The notes: generated by a model from the letters alone, not told the origin. Counted from the first letter of the stretch, positions 46,034 to 55,611 are shown. The stretch: 64,000 bases of DNA from Pararhizobium sp. IMCC3301 (GCF_030758315.1 NZ_CP132336.1:3749001-3813000); one strand, 5' to 3'. A program made the numbers and translations.

Positions 46034-46993
46034 ATGACTGCGGTCGATTTTGAGTATCACAGCTTTGGAAAAGCGGGGAGCGGTTATCAGGGAGCTTCTT
46101 TTGCACGCCTGAGCTCAGGGCAGGGCCCCGATGCCGATGTATCGCGTTCCGCAATCTGGGCCCGCAAATTTGCACCGCTGGGCTTTGCCACCGTCGTGCT
46201 CGGTGCCCTGCTGCACCGCTTCGGCTTTATTCCCGTTGACGAAATGCTGTCCGTCCTTGGTGCCGGTGCGTTTTTGGCGCTGTTGTCTGTGGGCATGTGC
46301 CTCAACGCATTCATTGACATCTGGCAATTGGGATTGCGCGGATTTTTTCGTGCGGCCAGCGCCCTTGTCATCAGTCTTGTGACACTTGCACCTTTTGTGC
46401 TTGTGGTCCTTGCCCTGCTTTATCTGCCGAAGGTCAATGGAGTCACCACGAATGCGCTGGACCCCCCCCTGATGCTGGCGGATATCGCCTTTGGCCGGGT
46501 CGATGGACAGGTTCTGGAAGTGCAGAAGGCTGCCTATCCGGCGTTGCGGACGCAGGAATTTCCCCTGCCGACACCTCAAACCTACGATTTGGCGCGCAGT
46601 GCGGCGCAGCGCTCTGGCTTGACCATCACCTTCGAATTGCCGCCGATCGTCGTTACCAAAGCTGCTGATTTCGAAGAGCAGTCTATCGTCAGCGTAGCCC
46701 GGCCGAAGCCCAAACCGGTTGTCCTGGCCGATGGGTCTGTGATGCAGCGCACCGTCGCCAAATTCTATACCGAAGCTTCGGCGGAAGGCGTGTTTGAAGC
46801 CGTCGCGAAAACGCCTGTCTTGGGCTTTATCGATGATTTTGTCGTTCGCGTGCGCGCAACAGATACCGGTTCAAGCGTTGATGTGCGTTCCGCATCCCGG
46901 ATCGGCAATCATGATCTGGGCACCAATGCCCGCCGGGTGCAGGCGTTCCTCAGGGAACTTGATCTGTCCGTCAAAGCGACCACCGTTCAGTAA
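46034..46993 (+). CDS. DUF1499 membrane protein
   Basis: 319 residues with three or four membrane helices in the first half (FAPLGFATVVLGALL, AFLALLSVGMCLNAF, LVISLVTLAPFVLVVLALL) and a soluble C-terminus carrying the DUF1499 end motif DVRSASRIGNHDLGTNARRV. Function unknown. ATG at 46034 is chosen over the earlier in-frame 45968, which overlaps the M48 gene. Third in the DUF898-M48-DUF1499 run. Confidence 0.83.
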   Translation: MTAVDFEYHSFGKAGSGYQGASFARLSSGQGPDADVSRSAIWARKFAPLGFATVVLGALLHRFGFIPVDEMLSVLGAGAFLALLSVGMCLNAFIDIWQLGLRGFFRAASALVISLVTLAPFVLVVLALLYLPKVNGVTTNALDPPLMLADIAFGRVDGQVLEVQKAAYPALRTQEFPLPTPQTYDLARSAAQRSGLTITFELPPIVVTKAADFEEQSIVSVARPKPKPVVLADGSVMQRTVAKFYTEASAEGVFEAVAKTPVLGFIDDFVVRVRATDTGSSVDVRSASRIGNHDLGTNARRVQAFLRELDLSVKATTVQ

Positions 46994-47014
46994 GATCAGC
47001 CAGCCGATCTGCCT

Positions 47015-47932
47015 TCATCGGCCATCAGCAACCCTGAATTTCGATTGCAGTGTGACTGGCCTATCGCTTGAGCTGATTTTGCCCGAAGCGATCAGGCATT
47101 CCAGATGCGCCAGAACAGTCATGGCCGCCGCACCGTGCAATTTCGCCGGCACCCTCCGATACAGAGCCGCAACGATGTCTGAAATGCTGTCTGTGCCATT
47201 GGCTATCTGCTCATAAATTGCCGTTTCCCGCATGATGCGGTGGGTTTTCAACCCTTTGACATAAGGAAGGGCATTTGCAATTGCATCGCCATGGCCGGGC
47301 AGATAATGCGCTTCCGGACGCGACAGCAAAATGTCGAGCGAGCGCAGATAATCGGCCATTGATCCGTCGGGCGGCGCGACAATTGTAGTCGACCAGCCCA
47401 TCACGTGATCTCCGGAAATCAGCATCGGGGTTCCTGCAATTGCAAAGGCGGCGTGATTCGCCGTGTGGCCCGGCGTCAACACAGTTTCAAGCTGCCAGTC
47501 GGCACCGTGGATGATCTGGCCGTCAGTCAGTGTGCGGTCAGGAACAAAGGCCAGATCGGCACTGCGCCCCAGAAGCGCCAGCTCCTCTGCAGACAGATCC
47601 CGATAAGGCCGGTGCGGCCCGGCCGCATAGACCGGCGCTCCGCTGTGCGCTTTCAGCCTGGCAGTCAGAGGCGTGTGATCCAGATGGCTGTGGGTCAGGA
47701 TGATGGCCTCGACTCGTCGCCCGCCAATGGCCTTGGTCAGAGCGTCAAAATGGTCTGTATCGTCGGGCCCCGGATCCACAATCGCCAGAGAAGCCGTGCC
47801 GATCAGATAGGTGTTCGTACCTTGAAATGTATACGGCCCGGAATTGGGTGCGGTAAGGCGCTTCACGCCGGACCCCACTTCAACGGTAGACCCATGCCGT
47901 GGGTCAAACCTTGTATTGAATGTCAGGGCCAT
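47015..47932 (-). CDS. MBL-fold metallo-hydrolase
   Basis: 305 residues. The two-zinc motif is ILTHSHLDHTPL near residue 80, then PGHTANHAAFAI and SGDHVMGWS. Together with the N-terminal GPYTFQGTNTYLIG this resembles the LACTB2-like group (nuclease or lactonase activity). Substrate unknown. ATG 47932 has GGAG six bases upstream. It is convergent with the DUF1499 gene and divergent from bioY. Confidence 0.88.
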   Translation of the reverse strand: MALTFNTRFDPRHGSTVEVGSGVKRLTAPNSGPYTFQGTNTYLIGTASLAIVDPGPDDTDHFDALTKAIGGRRVEAIILTHSHLDHTPLTARLKAHSGAPVYAAGPHRPYRDLSAEELALLGRSADLAFVPDRTLTDGQIIHGADWQLETVLTPGHTANHAAFAIAGTPMLISGDHVMGWSTTIVAPPDGSMADYLRSLDILLSRPEAHYLPGHGDAIANALPYVKGLKTHRIMRETAIYEQIANGTDSISDIVAALYRRVPAKLHGAAAMTVLAHLECLIASGKISSSDRPVTLQSKFRVADGR

Positions 47933-48116
47933 CAACAACTCCGCCGGTTCGCAACCGCATCGGTATCTCCGACAGGGCCAGTTTTCTTGAGCGCGGTTTA
48001 TCTGGGAACTTGTCTCAAAACAAGCAACCGGCTAAAAGCAGTCGTACCACAGCAAAGCTGGCCGCAGCAGCACCGGCTCGGCCAGGCCTTTACAAGACCT
48101 CGTAAGGAAAACATCT

Positions 48117-48725
48117 ATGAGCGCCCAAAGTCTGACATCTCCAACACCCCTTGCCACCGCCCTTTGGCCAACAGGAGCGGACAGCAATACGCAAGCCATG
48201 TTGCGCTTTGTTGCGCTGACTATTATCGGAGCAGCTCTGCTGGCGATCTCGGCTAAAATCCGGGTGCCGTTTTTTCCGGTTCCAATGACGCTGCAGACGT
48301 TTGCGATCATGGGTCTTGGCGCGGCCTATGGCATGCGCCTTGGCCTGGCAACTGTGCTTCTCTATCTTGCCATCGGTGCCTTGGGCATGGATGTCTTCAC
48401 CAGTTCAACCGCCGACAATAACGGTCTGAGCTACATGCTCGGCAGCACCGGCGGCTATCTGGTCGGATTTATTATTGCCATGGGGATTATCGGTTATTTC
48501 GCGGAACGCGGATGGGACCGTTCGCCCTTCAAACTGTTCGGGCTGATGCTGGGTGCCGATGCTCTGATTTTTGCCCTCGGCCTGCTTTGGCTGGGTACAA
48601 TTGCCGGCTGGGACAAGCCCATTTTGCAGTGGGGTCTTTATCCGTTTATCGCCGGTGATCTGGTCAAGATAGCTCTGGCAGCAGCCGTAATCCCCGCAAT
48701 TTGGGGCTGGATGAAACGCCGCTGA
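48117..48725 (+). CDS. bioY: Biotin transporter substrate-binding component BioY
   Basis: S-component of the ECF biotin transporter; some BioY proteins work alone. 202 residues, six helices. Typical stretches are ISAKIRVPFFPVPMTLQTF and YLAIGALGMDVF, and the C-terminal LIFALGLLWLGTIAG. AAGGA lies eight bases upstream. No bioM/bioN genes are adjacent. I looked for a clear BioR operator upstream and did not find one; a loose match (TTTATCTGGGAAC) near 47998 is not convincing. Confidence 0.92.
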   Translation: MSAQSLTSPTPLATALWPTGADSNTQAMLRFVALTIIGAALLAISAKIRVPFFPVPMTLQTFAIMGLGAAYGMRLGLATVLLYLAIGALGMDVFTSSTADNNGLSYMLGSTGGYLVGFIIAMGIIGYFAERGWDRSPFKLFGLMLGADALIFALGLLWLGTIAGWDKPILQWGLYPFIAGDLVKIALAAAVIPAIWGWMKRR

Positions 48726-48749
48726 TCGCGCCAGCTGAGCTGAATTTCG

Positions 48750-48776
48750 AAAAGCCCGGCCTCGTGCCGGGCTTTT
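48750..48776. terminator. Bidirectional terminator between bioY and tdh
   Basis: An 11-base-pair perfect stem, AAAAGCCCGGC with GCCGGGCTTTT, and five-base loop. The T-run on each strand is four or five bases, so it can end both convergent genes. Confidence 0.85.
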
Positions 48777-48779
48777 CTT

Positions 48780-49847
48780 CTATAAGCCGGAATTGTCCGA
48801 TCCAGCCCAGTTCAGCACGACTTTGCCGGATGCGCCCTCATTCATGACGGCAAATCCCTTTTCGTAATCCGCAATGTCGAATCTGTGGGTAATGATGCGC
48901 TTCACCGGCAGACCGCCCTGGATCAGCGCAATTGCCTTGTACCAGGTTTCAAACATCTCCCGTCCATAAATCCCTTTGATGGTCAGGGCCTTGAACACGA
49001 TTTTGGTCCAGTCGACCATGGTGGGCTTTGGCGGAATGCCCAGCATCGCGATTCGGCCGCCCATAATCATGTGACTGACCATCTGGTCGAATGCGGCGGG
49101 CGCTCCGCTCATTTCCAGCCCCACGTCAAAACCTTCGCCGATATTCAGCCGGGCGCGGGCGTCAGCAAGCGTTTCCTCAGCGACATTCACCGGAACGATA
49201 TCGGCGCAGCGGCCGGCAAGCTCCAGCCGTTCAGCATTGATATCCGTCACCACAACTTTGCGCGCACCGACATGCCGGGCGATCATCGCGGCCATGATGC
49301 CGATTGGTCCGGCACCGGTAATCAGAACATCCTCGCCGACCAGATCGAACGACAGGGCGGTGTGCACCGCATTGCCGAACGGATCGAGAATGGCGGCGGT
49401 TTCATCATCGATATCGTCCGGCAGCTTGATGACATTGAAAGCCGGCAGCGACAGATAGTCGGCAAACGCGCCGGGAATGTTGACACCAATACCTTTTGTC
49501 TCCGGGTCGAGATGATATTTCCCGGCCCGCACTGCCCGGCTGCGGTGGCCGACAATATGGCCTTCGCCGGTCACCCGCTGGCCAATTTCCAGATCGCGCA
49601 CATGCGAGCCGAGCGCGACAATTTCGCCAGAATATTCATGACCCACGATCAACGGAACAGGCACTGTGCGCGCCGCCCAGGAATCCCAGTTCCAGATATG
49701 CATATCTGTGCCGCAAATCCCGGTCTTGTGGATTTTAACCAGAACGTCGTCGATGCCGATGTCCGGCACGGCAGCGTTCTGCAGGGACAGGCCGGCGGCA
49801 GCTTCGGTCTTGACCAGCGCCCGCATTGTACTGTTGGTAAACTTCAT
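48780..49847 (-). CDS. tdh: L-threonine 3-dehydrogenase
   Basis: Zn- and NAD-dependent oxidation of L-threonine to 2-amino-3-ketobutyrate. 355 residues of the medium-chain dehydrogenase family. Catalytic zinc ligands in [13 protein letters not shown] and GHEYSGEIV; Rossmann [14 protein letters not shown] near residue 180. An upstream in-frame extension (to 49913) runs back into kbl and is rejected. The start is ten bases after the kbl stop, giving the standard kbl-tdh operon. Confidence 0.95.
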   Translation of the reverse strand: MKFTNSTMRALVKTEAAAGLSLQNAAVPDIGIDDVLVKIHKTGICGTDMHIWNWDSWAARTVPVPLIVGHEYSGEIVALGSHVRDLEIGQRVTGEGHIVGHRSRAVRAGKYHLDPETKGIGVNIPGAFADYLSLPAFNVIKLPDDIDDETAAILDPFGNAVHTALSFDLVGEDVLITGAGPIGIMAAMIARHVGARKVVVTDINAERLELAGRCADIVPVNVAEETLADARARLNIGEGFDVGLEMSGAPAAFDQMVSHMIMGGRIAMLGIPPKPTMVDWTKIVFKALTIKGIYGREMFETWYKAIALIQGGLPVKRIITHRFDIADYEKGFAVMNEGASGKVVLNWAGSDNSGL

Positions 49848-49857
49848 TTCATTGCCT

Positions 49858-51060
49858 TCACAGAATACCGAGTGATCGCCCGACTTTGGCGAACGCTTCA
49901 AGCGCTTTATCAAGATCGGCCCTGGTCAGTGCCGCATTCATCTGGGTGCGGATGCGGGCCTGGCCTTTCGGCACCACCGGAAAGAAGAAGCCGGAGACAT
50001 AAATCCCTTCCGCATTGAGGCCCGAAGCCATTTGCTGCGCCAGCTTCGCATCTCCCAGCATCACCGGAATGATGGGATGTTCGCCCGGTAGAAGCTCAAA
50101 CCCGGCCTTTGCCAGACCCGCACGCCAATAAGTGGCATTGTCGAATAAGTGTTGCCGCAGATCATCGCCCGCCTCGACAATTTCCAGAGCCTTGATCGCG
50201 GCCCCGACTACCATCGGCGGCAGAGCATTGGAAAACAGATAGGGCCGGGCGCGCTGGCGCAGCAAGTCAATTGCACTCTGGGGACCCGCTACATAGCCGC
50301 CCAGCGCGCCGCCCAGCGCTTTGCCGAACGTGCCGGTCAAAATATCGACCTGGTCGGCGACACCGGCATGATGAGGTGTGCCACGGCCCTGCGGCCCCAT
50401 GAAACCGGTGGCATGACAATCATCGACCATTACCACAGCTTCGTACTGCGCTGCCAACCGGGTGATGCCTTGCAGATCCGCCAGATAGCCATCCATCGAA
50501 AACACGCCGTCGGTGGCGATCATGATGTGTCTGGCACCATCGGCTCGTGCCGCTTTCAACTGGTCTTCCAGGGCGTCCATGTCATTATTCGCATAGCGAT
50601 AGCGTTTCGCCTTGCACAAGCGGATACCGTCAATGATGGAGGCATGGTTGAGGGCATCGGAGATGATGGCGTCCTGCGGTCCCAGTAGCGGTTCAAACAG
50701 GCCGCCATTGGCATCGAAACAGGCAGCAAACAGAATGCTGTCTTCCTTGCCGAGATAGGCGGCGAGACGCTTTTCCAGCACCCGGTGCAGTTCCTGTGTG
50801 CCGCAGATAAAGCGCACAGAGGCCATGCCGAAGCCATGGATTTCGATGGCCTCGATGGCGGCTTGTGCCAGCCGCTCATCATCCGCCAGGCCCAGATAAT
50901 TATTGGCGCACAGATTGATCAGCCGCCGGGTTGTATCTCCGTCGACAACCTCGATATGGGCACTTTGTTTGGAGGCCAGCGGCCGTTCGATCTTTTCAAG
51001 GCCTTCACTGCGAATGTCATCCAGTGTCTGCTGCAACTGGCTGTAGAACGACGCGGACAT
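49858..51060 (-). CDS. kbl: Glycine C-acetyltransferase (2-amino-3-ketobutyrate CoA ligase)
   Basis: Splits the Tdh product with CoA into glycine and acetyl-CoA. PLP enzyme of the alpha-oxoamine synthase family, 400 residues. Signs: [17 protein letters not shown] near residue 48, [26 protein letters not shown] and the PLP lysine in [19 protein letters not shown] 51060 has GGAGG five bases upstream; a longer ORF start at 51084 is not needed. First gene of the kbl-tdh operon. Confidence 0.95.
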   Translation of the reverse strand: MSASFYSQLQQTLDDIRSEGLEKIERPLASKQSAHIEVVDGDTTRRLINLCANNYLGLADDERLAQAAIEAIEIHGFGMASVRFICGTQELHRVLEKRLAAYLGKEDSILFAACFDANGGLFEPLLGPQDAIISDALNHASIIDGIRLCKAKRYRYANNDMDALEDQLKAARADGARHIMIATDGVFSMDGYLADLQGITRLAAQYEAVVMVDDCHATGFMGPQGRGTPHHAGVADQVDILTGTFGKALGGALGGYVAGPQSAIDLLRQRARPYLFSNALPPMVVGAAIKALEIVEAGDDLRQHLFDNATYWRAGLAKAGFELLPGEHPIIPVMLGDAKLAQQMASGLNAEGIYVSGFFFPVVPKGQARIRTQMNAALTRADLDKALEAFAKVGRSLGIL

Positions 51061-51207
51061 GGCTGCCTCCAATGCTGTCTCCAATTTTCAGGCTGAAATT
51101 GCCTGCTTTGCTATAGCGCGGGGAGGGCGGAATTCCGACCTGTTTTTCACAAATTCTCACAACGCATCAAAACCGCAACGGCGAGCGGATTTTCTGTTTT
51201 TCGCGTC

Positions 51208-51236
51208 TTGCGGTCGCCAAAAGACATCGCTATAGA
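51208..51236 (+). promoter_or_regulatory. Probable sigma70-type promoter of tRNA-Gln
   Basis: TTGCGG (51208-51213) and TATAGA (51231-51236) are separated by exactly 17 bp, and the -10 box ends about 45 bp before the tRNA gene. Orientation and spacing fit a strong stable-RNA promoter. Confidence 0.6.
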
Positions 51237-51280
51237 CTGGTCGGCTTAGGATGTCTGCCCAACGGCGCGCATTCACCGGA

Positions 51281-51355
51281 TGGGGCGTAGCCAAGTGGTA
51301 AGGCAACGGCTTTTGATGCCGTGTACCGTAGGTTCGAATCCTACCGCCCCAGCCA
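51281..51355 (+). tRNA. tRNA-Gln (anticodon TTG), CCA encoded
   Basis: A 75-nt cloverleaf. Acceptor arms TGGGGCG and CGCCCCA pair fully, followed by discriminator G and encoded CCA. The anticodon stem ACGGC/GCCGT holds the loop TTTTGAT with anticodon TTG, reading CAA. The T arm has the expected GGTTCGAATCC. It marks the boundary between core genome and the accessory segment: the next gene is a site-specific recombinase. Confidence 0.95.
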
Positions 51356-51575
51356 CCATCCAAAACATTTTGAGTACCATGGAGAATTATCGGATTTCCG
51401 CCGTGTTTCCGGGGTTATTCTCAGTTGTCACATTACCCCAGACTGCCGATCTGCGCCCATATTGGCAGATTCTGTCAAAAGTCTGGGAACCGTTTTTCGG
51501 CGGTAGCAGTTTGACGGTCGTTGCTGGTAAGATTGTTGTGACTTTTGCAACAGCTTAGCACGTCTGGGTTGCTGC

Positions 51576-53252
51576 TCAGAGTGCCTTGAACAGTTCCCGC
51601 TGCTCGTTCCACATTGGGGTGAACGCATGGGATTTCAACCATTGGGATGTGAGGCCGACTGGCTGCCCGCCTTGCCAAACATCTCGGATGACGTCGGGAG
51701 CGAGAAACGCCAGTTCAACAAGATGCTGGATCCGCCGTTTCGAGGCACCTTCAGCTTGAGCGATTTCCGTATAAGTTTTGCCGGATCGGATCATTTCGAA
51801 GTATCGATGCGCCAAAGCAATGTTTCTGAACAGCGTGTCATCGCGCGCCCCGATCGCATCGGCCAGGACCAATTTTGTTTCGACACCGCGCTTGCGGTGG
51901 CGGAAGTCAGACTCGAGGCTCAGGTGTTCATCAGTGATGCGCTCCTGCTCGACGTTCAGATATTCGGCGATCGTTTTCGCGGCGATGGTGATCACGAGCT
52001 TTCCCGGCGCGATCTGCACACGTTCGATCAAGCTGAGAAGTGTCCTGTTTGTCTCTTCATCGGTGTTGCTTCCAGCAACGCTCAAACCCGTCATCCGTTG
52101 CGCGATTAATGCGATCTCTTCCGTTGTGGCCGGACTGACAATATCAGTTTGCACAGTCGGAACACCCAGGTGCTTTCTGACAAGAGTAGCAATCAGGGTT
52201 TCAAGTTCTGGTGCGGGCAACCGCCATCCACTGGGGTCTTTCGGGCCAGAGCTGCGGATCAGACGATGAGACACATAGTAGCGCAGCCTACGTCCCTTGC
52301 CGGTCTTGGTATGGCTGGGTGTCAGCCGGTCACCGGTTTCGTCAAACACCTTCCTGGCAAGGAGCGAGACCTGCTTTTTCTGACCATCGCTGTGGCGTCC
52401 TTGTCCCGCGCGCGACCGGATGGCACCGGCCATCAGTTTTTCCTGCAGCGCATCCCAACGAGCAGGCTCAATAAGTGCCGGGTGCTGACCAGGCCAGACC
52501 TTTTCCTTGTGCCTGATACGGCCTGCGTAGATCGGGTTGGTCAAGATGTGATAGATGTGGCCAAAACTGAACTGTGTTCCACCCTTAGGCCGCCCTGACG
52601 ACAATGTACGGATCGCTGTCTTCAACCCTCGCTTGTCAGCCTCGGTTTTGACGATCCGGACATTGCGGTGCCTGTCATAGAGATCATAGATCATACGGAT
52701 CGTCGCAGCATCTGCCTCAGTGATCTTCAGCGTTCGCCCATCGGGTTCATAACCAAGAGGCACATTGCCGCCCATCCACAACCCCTTCCTTTTGGACGCA
52801 GCGATCTTGTCCCGGATACGCTCCGCAGTCACCTCGCGTTCAAACTGGGCAAAGCTCAGCAGCATATTCAGTGTCAGCCGCCCCATGCTGGTGGCGGTGT
52901 TGAACGATTGGGTGACAGACACAAACGACGCACCCGTGTTATCCAGAACATCGACAATCTTGGCAAAATCAGCCAGCGATCGGGTCAGCCGGTCGATCTT
53001 GTAAACCAGGATATGATCGACCGCCCCGCGATCAACGTCGGCCAGAAGCCGCTGCAGACCAGGCCTTTCCAGAGTACCTCCGGAGATGCCGCCGTCATCA
53101 TAGCGATCCGGCACCTGCACCCAGCCTTCGTTCTTCTGGCTGGTGATGTAGGCTGCACAGGCCTCGTGCTGCGCATCCAACGAGTTGAAGTCCTGCTCCA
53201 GACCGTCTTCCGAACTCTTGCGGGTATAGATGGCGCAGCGGATTTTTTTCAT
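51576..53252 (-). CDS. Large serine recombinase
   Basis: 558 residues. Resolvase domain at residues about 5-150 with the nucleophile Ser in YTRKSSED (Ser13) and the conserved DRLTRSLADF; a recombinase domain follows (PLGYEPDGRTLKITEADA... and ILTNPIYAGRIRHK). Zinc-ribbon cysteines typical of phage integrases such as phiC31 are not evident; this is the alphaproteobacterial subgroup associated with DUF2924 and DUF3489. It probably integrates or excises the element. Its start overlaps the DUF2924 stop (ATGA). It reads toward tRNA-Gln, 220 bp away. Confidence 0.92.
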   Translation of the reverse strand: MKKIRCAIYTRKSSEDGLEQDFNSLDAQHEACAAYITSQKNEGWVQVPDRYDDGGISGGTLERPGLQRLLADVDRGAVDHILVYKIDRLTRSLADFAKIVDVLDNTGASFVSVTQSFNTATSMGRLTLNMLLSFAQFEREVTAERIRDKIAASKRKGLWMGGNVPLGYEPDGRTLKITEADAATIRMIYDLYDRHRNVRIVKTEADKRGLKTAIRTLSSGRPKGGTQFSFGHIYHILTNPIYAGRIRHKEKVWPGQHPALIEPARWDALQEKLMAGAIRSRAGQGRHSDGQKKQVSLLARKVFDETGDRLTPSHTKTGKGRRLRYYVSHRLIRSSGPKDPSGWRLPAPELETLIATLVRKHLGVPTVQTDIVSPATTEEIALIAQRMTGLSVAGSNTDEETNRTLLSLIERVQIAPGKLVITIAAKTIAEYLNVEQERITDEHLSLESDFRHRKRGVETKLVLADAIGARDDTLFRNIALAHRYFEMIRSGKTYTEIAQAEGASKRRIQHLVELAFLAPDVIRDVWQGGQPVGLTSQWLKSHAFTPMWNEQRELFKAL

Positions 53253-53686
53253 GCGCCGCTCCCTGTGGCTCTACACAATCCAAAGAAGCGGGGCCCCGAC
53301 CAGCTTGTGCCGGTTATGTGCAGGGCAATGGCTGAGAGCGATTTGAAGCGCTCGCCGTTCAGCACAAAGCCGTTCTCCGTGGCATCAACCTGATACCGGC
53401 GACCGTTCCATTCCCGAACCAGCTGCGTTCCGGAGCGGATCGCCAGAGCCGAGCCACGCACGGACTTACCGCCTGCCGCTGCCTTTAGGGCGCGTTTAAG
53501 GTCCCGGGGCAGCCCTCCGAACCTGCGGCATTGCGCGTCCCAAATCAGCGCCTTGCGCATAAAGATCATCGACAGGAAGTGTGGGGGTACCTCCCCAAAC
53601 CCTTTCGCCCACGCGACGCGCAGAGCGGAGCGGTCCATTACCTCCAGTTCCGCCCACCGTGACGCTATGACAGCGTCGGTTGCCAT
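53249..53686 (-). CDS. DUF2924 protein
   Basis: 145 residues, basic. Holds GLPRDLKRALKAAAGG, LAIRSGTQLVREWNGRRYQVDATENGFVLNGERFKSLSAIALHITGTSWSGPRFFG (cited only as the DUF2924 core: GTxLxREWxGxxxxV then SLSxIAxxITGTxWSGPxFFG). Found almost always between DUF3489 and a serine recombinase in alphaproteobacteria; thought to assist DNA binding but unproven. Overlaps both neighbours (TGATG upstream, ATGA downstream). Confidence 0.9.
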   Translation of the reverse strand: MATDAVIASRWAELEVMDRSALRVAWAKGFGEVPPHFLSMIFMRKALIWDAQCRRFGGLPRDLKRALKAAAGGKSVRGSALAIRSGTQLVREWNGRRYQVDATENGFVLNGERFKSLSAIALHITGTSWSGPRFFGLCRATGSGA

Positions 53687-53988
53687 CAGGCAGTTTCCGC
53701 ACCGGTCAGCCCGACTATCTGGTATCGCGAGGGCTTTCCATTGTCAGGCTTGACCGAAGTAATCTCATGGCCCGCCTTGCGGAGGCCTGTCAGGGCTGCC
53801 CGAGTTGTATGTGGTAACCAGCCGAGAGTATTGCTGAGGCTTGGCACATCAGCTCCGCCCTTCTGGCTTAGAAGGGCGATCAGCCTTGCCTTCTTTGTGA
53901 CCTTTGCAATTGTAGAAACCTGTTTTGGCGCTCGTGCCGTAGCAGATTTTCTTGCACTCTCTCGTTTTGGATTTATCGTTTTGGTCAT
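53686..53988 (-). CDS. DUF3489 protein
   Basis: 100 residues. A Lys/Arg/Thr-rich N-terminus is followed by a winged-helix-like domain: KARLIALLSQKGGADVPSLSNTLGWLPHTTRAALTGLRKAGHEI. The HTH suggests DNA binding, possibly control of the recombinase. GGAGAA lies about five bases before ATG 53988. First gene of the three-gene recombination module. Confidence 0.88.
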   Translation of the reverse strand: MTKTINPKRESARKSATARAPKQVSTIAKVTKKARLIALLSQKGGADVPSLSNTLGWLPHTTRAALTGLRKAGHEITSVKPDNGKPSRYQIVGLTGAETA

Positions 53989-54504
53989 GATGTTCTCCTT
54001 CTTCATCAGATTGGGCCAACAAGGTCCCGGTACTGACGAGAGCCCGGAGTGCCGGGCGGAGAAGGCGGCACCTTGCTGCAGGGTGCGTCGGTCCGGACAG
54101 TACCGCTCTGTTCGGCAAGCAAGTCCAGTCGTATCTGCCATGAAACCCACAGGAGTTTTCTATGAACTGCAGGCTCATCAATCAATGTACCGATCGTTGG
54201 TATCCGATGCACACAGCCACACCATACCTCAAATTCAGACGTTGAGAGTTTGCGTTGTAATAGTTCCGTGTTTTAGGGGGCTTGTCGTTTTGTTGTGGGC
54301 GATTGTTCTCAGAGGGCTCCAAAAACGAACAGACGACAACCACCACCGACTGTTAGCACGCCCTTCGTCTGTTTCTAATTCCAAACCACAAGCAAGATTC
54401 ACAAGTTTAATTTTACCGTCCACCCATCCATTAATGCGCGCGGTGCGTTCGCCCTGGGGAAAATATTTGAAATGACGATAAATGGGTGCAGTGGCCTCGT
54501 TGAT
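53989..54504. other. Intergenic region upstream of the recombinase operon
   Basis: About 515 bp, noticeably A/T-richer in its right half than the core genome. It must hold the promoter of the DUF3489-DUF2924-recombinase operon and may hold an attachment site or control region. I found no convincing gene, tRNA fragment or long repeat in it. Confidence 0.45.
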
Positions 54505-54708
54505 TTACTGGCGCACGGCGCGCTGAAAGTTGCGCCAAAGGGAGTCTTTAAACCAGCCCAATGAGGACGAAATACGCGGAAATCCATCGGGTTCGCGGCG
54601 ACGATATTTTGGGCCGCATTCACAAGCCGAATATACGTCAGCAACCGTGAAGCCAATCCAGCTGCCTAAGGCGTTGCAAAAAGCCGGGGTACATATACGT
54701 CCACACAT
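54505..54708 (-). CDS. Small putative DNA-binding protein (67 aa), possibly AlpA/excisionase-like
   Basis: Starts MCGRICTPAFCNALGSWIG, then FTVADVYSACECGPKYRRRE and PDGFPRISSSLGWFKDSLW. GGAGGGG seven bases before ATG 54708 is an excellent ribosome binding site and the best reason to accept it. The pattern 'TVADV ... RR..DGFPR......W....L' weakly recalls AlpA-type HTH regulators of mobile elements. Four Cys near the N-terminus are unusual. It lies between the recombinase module and the WYL regulator gene on the same strand as both. Function not established. Confidence 0.4.
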   Translation of the reverse strand: MCGRICTPAFCNALGSWIGFTVADVYSACECGPKYRRREPDGFPRISSSLGWFKDSLWRNFQRAVRQ

Positions 54709-54752
54709 GACAAAACCCCTCCAATCCATAGTTTGAAAGGGGCATGTGATGG

Positions 54753-55550
54753 CTAGAATTTCTTAGCCAAGGCAACCACCCTTACTGGGCTTGTGTATCC
54801 TTCCGCGTGATTGTCGGACAAATAAGGGACGATGGCGCGACGTTCGCGAAGAATCCGCTGGCCGTGGCCATCCAAACCAAAATCCATGATCACACCCTCG
54901 GACAGGACACCCTCTCTGGCCTCGATGAGAATGTTCTCGCAGTCGTTCCACTCGCTATCCTTTTCGTTCCCGACATACCGCATACGGCCAGCAAATAACG
55001 ATGCTGAAGTGATCCGCGAGAGAATAAAGTCGCCAAAGCGATTTTTAGAATGATCAAATGCCCGCACGTGATACCGCCCCACAACGTCGACGAGTGTGTG
55101 GGGCGAGATACTGCGCTCGCGGCGCTCTGACCGGGACGAATAATCGATATGCACGATCCGCTGCGACGTAATTGCTCCGATGATCGTGCGCAGGATCGCG
55201 GGTTCGGGGTTGACGCGTAAAGCTGATTTCGGCTTCTCGAAGCAACGCCCCATCGCGTCCTCGAGCCAGCGATCCAGACCCGGCGTATCGAACACGTGGC
55301 GCTTGGGAATGTCAGCATTTTCACTCACCAAAAGTCGGCCACCTTTGAATGAGCCGGTTTGCGTCCTCCGGAACACCTCCTGCCCGCAAGCCGCCTCGAA
55401 AGCCTCTGCGAAGCGCAATTGATGCCGGGACATCGATGCTTCAGATACGCCAAAGATGCGCATGTACGCAGACTTTTCATAAGCTGCAAATGCACCGGCA
55501 TAGCGGATAGCAGCTTCGATCCAACCAAACCTGACTTCATTGATACTCAT
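54753..55550 (-). CDS. WYL-domain transcriptional regulator (BrxR/CapW-like)
   Basis: 265 residues. N-terminal winged-HTH-like segment (about 1-70: AAYEKSAYMRIFGVSEASMSRHQLRFAEAF), a central WYL domain (about 125-195, with RIVHIDYSSRSERRERSISPHTL and GRYHVRAFDHSKNRFGDFILSRI) and a C-terminal extension. WYL proteins with this layout (BrxR, CapW) are repressors of BREX, CBASS and other defence systems. Here it diverges from a type I-F cas operon with 136 bp between, so it is the prime candidate for its regulator. The direct repeats in the gap are the candidate operator. Control of cas genes is inference. Confidence 0.82.
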   Translation of the reverse strand: MSINEVRFGWIEAAIRYAGAFAAYEKSAYMRIFGVSEASMSRHQLRFAEAFEAACGQEVFRRTQTGSFKGGRLLVSENADIPKRHVFDTPGLDRWLEDAMGRCFEKPKSALRVNPEPAILRTIIGAITSQRIVHIDYSSRSERRERSISPHTLVDVVGRYHVRAFDHSKNRFGDFILSRITSASLFAGRMRYVGNEKDSEWNDCENILIEAREGVLSEGVIMDFGLDGHGQRILRERRAIVPYLSDNHAEGYTSPVRVVALAKKF

Positions 55551-55611
55551 CTAAAAATATCTTTCATTTTGCAATAATTTATCCTTAGGATTAGCTAGTC
55601 GCTTGCTTTCC

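Noticed and set aside
47990-48010. Possible BioR operator before bioY
   Set aside because: Only a partial match (TTTATCTGGGAAC) and not palindromic as expected.
51356-51575. Duplicate of the tRNA-Gln 3' end as an attachment-site copy
   Set aside because: No second copy of the T-arm/acceptor sequence was seen here or elsewhere in the window by eye; the far end of the element may lie outside.
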